NCBI GenBank assembly: GCA_003523545.1
Contig: DQAM01000087.1
Coordinates: 462-6,617 of the forward strand
Reading direction: 5' to 3'
Length of the DNA: 6,156 nucleotides
DNA from: Dysgonomonas sp.
Lineage (GTDB): Bacteria > Bacteroidota > Bacteroidia > Bacteroidales > Dysgonomonadaceae
Translations under genes and position numbers: made by a program
Part shown: piece after piece, positions 5,331 to 6,156 of the stretch
Numbering within the stretch: position 1 is the stretch's first letter
Layout: each line of letters opens with the position of its first letter
Notes under the pieces: generated by a model
What the model was told of the DNA's origin: nothing
Database searches by the model: none
What the model saw: only the letters and a program-made list of their open reading frames with translations

Positions 5331-6156
5331 TCAGTTTAATTCGACTTCTCTTACTTTGTCAAAATCTATCTTCTGAACAGCCTGTTCCAGATTTATCCAT
5401 TTAAAATCTTTCAGCATTTTCTCGAATTTAGGATACGCTTCCTTTATTCCGTAATACGATTTAAAATAACGCATACCTGACAGGTGTTTGAAACGGGGCT
5501 GTCCATAATCAAAATCACGCATGTGCAGATAGGTCATGTTGTAATTCGATTCATTCATCAATTTCTTGATTAATGAATAAGGAAACAAACGGAAATAACC
5601 GCCACCCCCGAAAACGAATTCTTTTCCCAATACTTTCCCTGTATTAATGGGGAATTCTTTCATCTTGTAGTCTTTATATTTAACCAAAGTCGGCTCGGCT
5701 TCTCCGAAAGAGGGGAACCCTCCGAAACTGCGGGTAGTCGGAAATATAGAACAATCATTCTCAATTCCGTTTTTGGCAAGAACTTCGAAAGCCCATGTAG
5801 CATCCTCTGAAATAGTAAATGCGGGTGCCCGGAAAGAAACGACCTTTTCTCCTGTTACATTTTCGATACTGTCGATACAATTGCGTAAATCTTCATTGAA
5901 AGATTCGGGAGTCATTTCCCTGACGAAAAAATGCTTATCGCTGTGACAAGCCAACTCATGACCTCTTTGCTGTATTCTTTTTAAAACGTCGGGATAAGTC
6001 CGTGCAATCCAACCCAGACAGAAGAAAGTTGCTTTAGTATTGCATTCATCCAGTTTGTCCAATACGCGAGGTAAATACTCGTCGATACGTGGCTGATAAT
6101 CCAGCCATTTGTCTTCGGTAGAAAAGATGTCGAAATGATACCATTCCTCGATATCG
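5331..6156 (-). CDS. polysaccharide deacetylase family protein (NodB fold), 5' end missing
   Basis: The protein is a carbohydrate esterase 4-like (NodB-homology) deacetylase with a C-terminal region of the DUF3473 kind seen in exopolysaccharide-locus deacetylases. The reading frame stays open to the window edge at 6155, so 274 residues are visible and probably only a few N-terminal ones are lost. An apparent start near 6062 is an internal TTG. Counting from the first visible residue, motif 1 is DIEEWYHF (1-8), replacing the canonical TFDDG. Motif 2 is HSDKH (H71 and H75, metal ligands), motif 3 is FRAPAF (108-113), then GGGGYFRLFPY (183-193), and YLHMRDFD...QPR (209-221) supplies the late histidine H211. 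There is no signal peptide in the visible part. It probably acts on N-acetylated sugars in surface polysaccharide synthesis; the substrate is unknown. The terminator downstream separates it from the pst genes. Confidence 0.88.
   Translation of the reverse strand, partial: DIEEWYHFDIFSTEDKWLDYQPRIDEYLPRVLDKLDECNTKATFFCLGWIARTYPDVLKRIQQRGHELACHSDKHFFVREMTPESFNEDLRNCIDSIENVTGEKVVSFRAPAFTISEDATWAFEVLAKNGIENDCSIFPTTRSFGGFPSFGEAEPTLVKYKDYKMKEFPINTGKVLGKEFVFGGGGYFRLFPYSLIKKLMNESNYNMTYLHMRDFDYGQPRFKHLSGMRYFKSYYGIKEAYPKFEKMLKDFKWINLEQAVQKIDFDKVREVELN

Overview
The window holds a high-affinity phosphate uptake operon (pstS-pstC-pstA-pstB-phoU plus a response regulator), read entirely on the minus strand from about 5190 down to 18. 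The 3' part of an unrelated polysaccharide deacetylase gene lies upstream of it on the same strand. The organism is most likely a member of Bacteroidota, probably order Bacteroidales. The reasons are: moderate-to-low GC; A-rich start contexts without clear Shine-Dalgarno sequences; an exact match to the Bacteroidota -7 promoter element (TAnnTTTG) in front of pstS; a lipoprotein PstS; and intergenic repeats of a kind familiar from that phylum. The genus cannot be fixed from this sequence.

Layout from high to low coordinates, which is the direction of transcription. 6156-5331 is a NodB-type polysaccharide deacetylase missing only its extreme N-terminus. A strong intrinsic terminator (5303-5268) closes it. 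The pstS regulatory region (about 5250-5168) carries a promoter, a 22-bp tandem direct repeat abutting the -33 region (candidate PhoB-class site) and an overlapping dyad. Then follow pstS (5167-4127), pstC (4092-3244), pstA (3111-2233), pstB (2248-1463), phoU (1374-694) and an OmpR/PhoB-family response regulator (710-18). The pstA/pstB and phoU/regulator junctions overlap by 16 and 17 bp. The other three junctions each hold a different repeat or hairpin element: a heptamer tandem array (pstS/pstC), an imperfect inverted repeat with 27-bp arms (pstC/pstA), and a GC-rich triple-hairpin element (pstB/phoU).

How the genes work together: PstS captures phosphate outside the inner membrane, PstC and PstA form the channel, and PstB powers transport. 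PhoU links transporter state to signalling, and the response regulator probably controls the operon itself. Its histidine kinase is not in the window and could lie just beyond position 1.

I see no radically new system. The coding content is a standard Pst module with the regulator at its 3' end. The points most worth a second look are the candidate operator at pstS and the three structured junctions, which may set the relative expression of pstS, pstC, pstAB and phoU-regulator.
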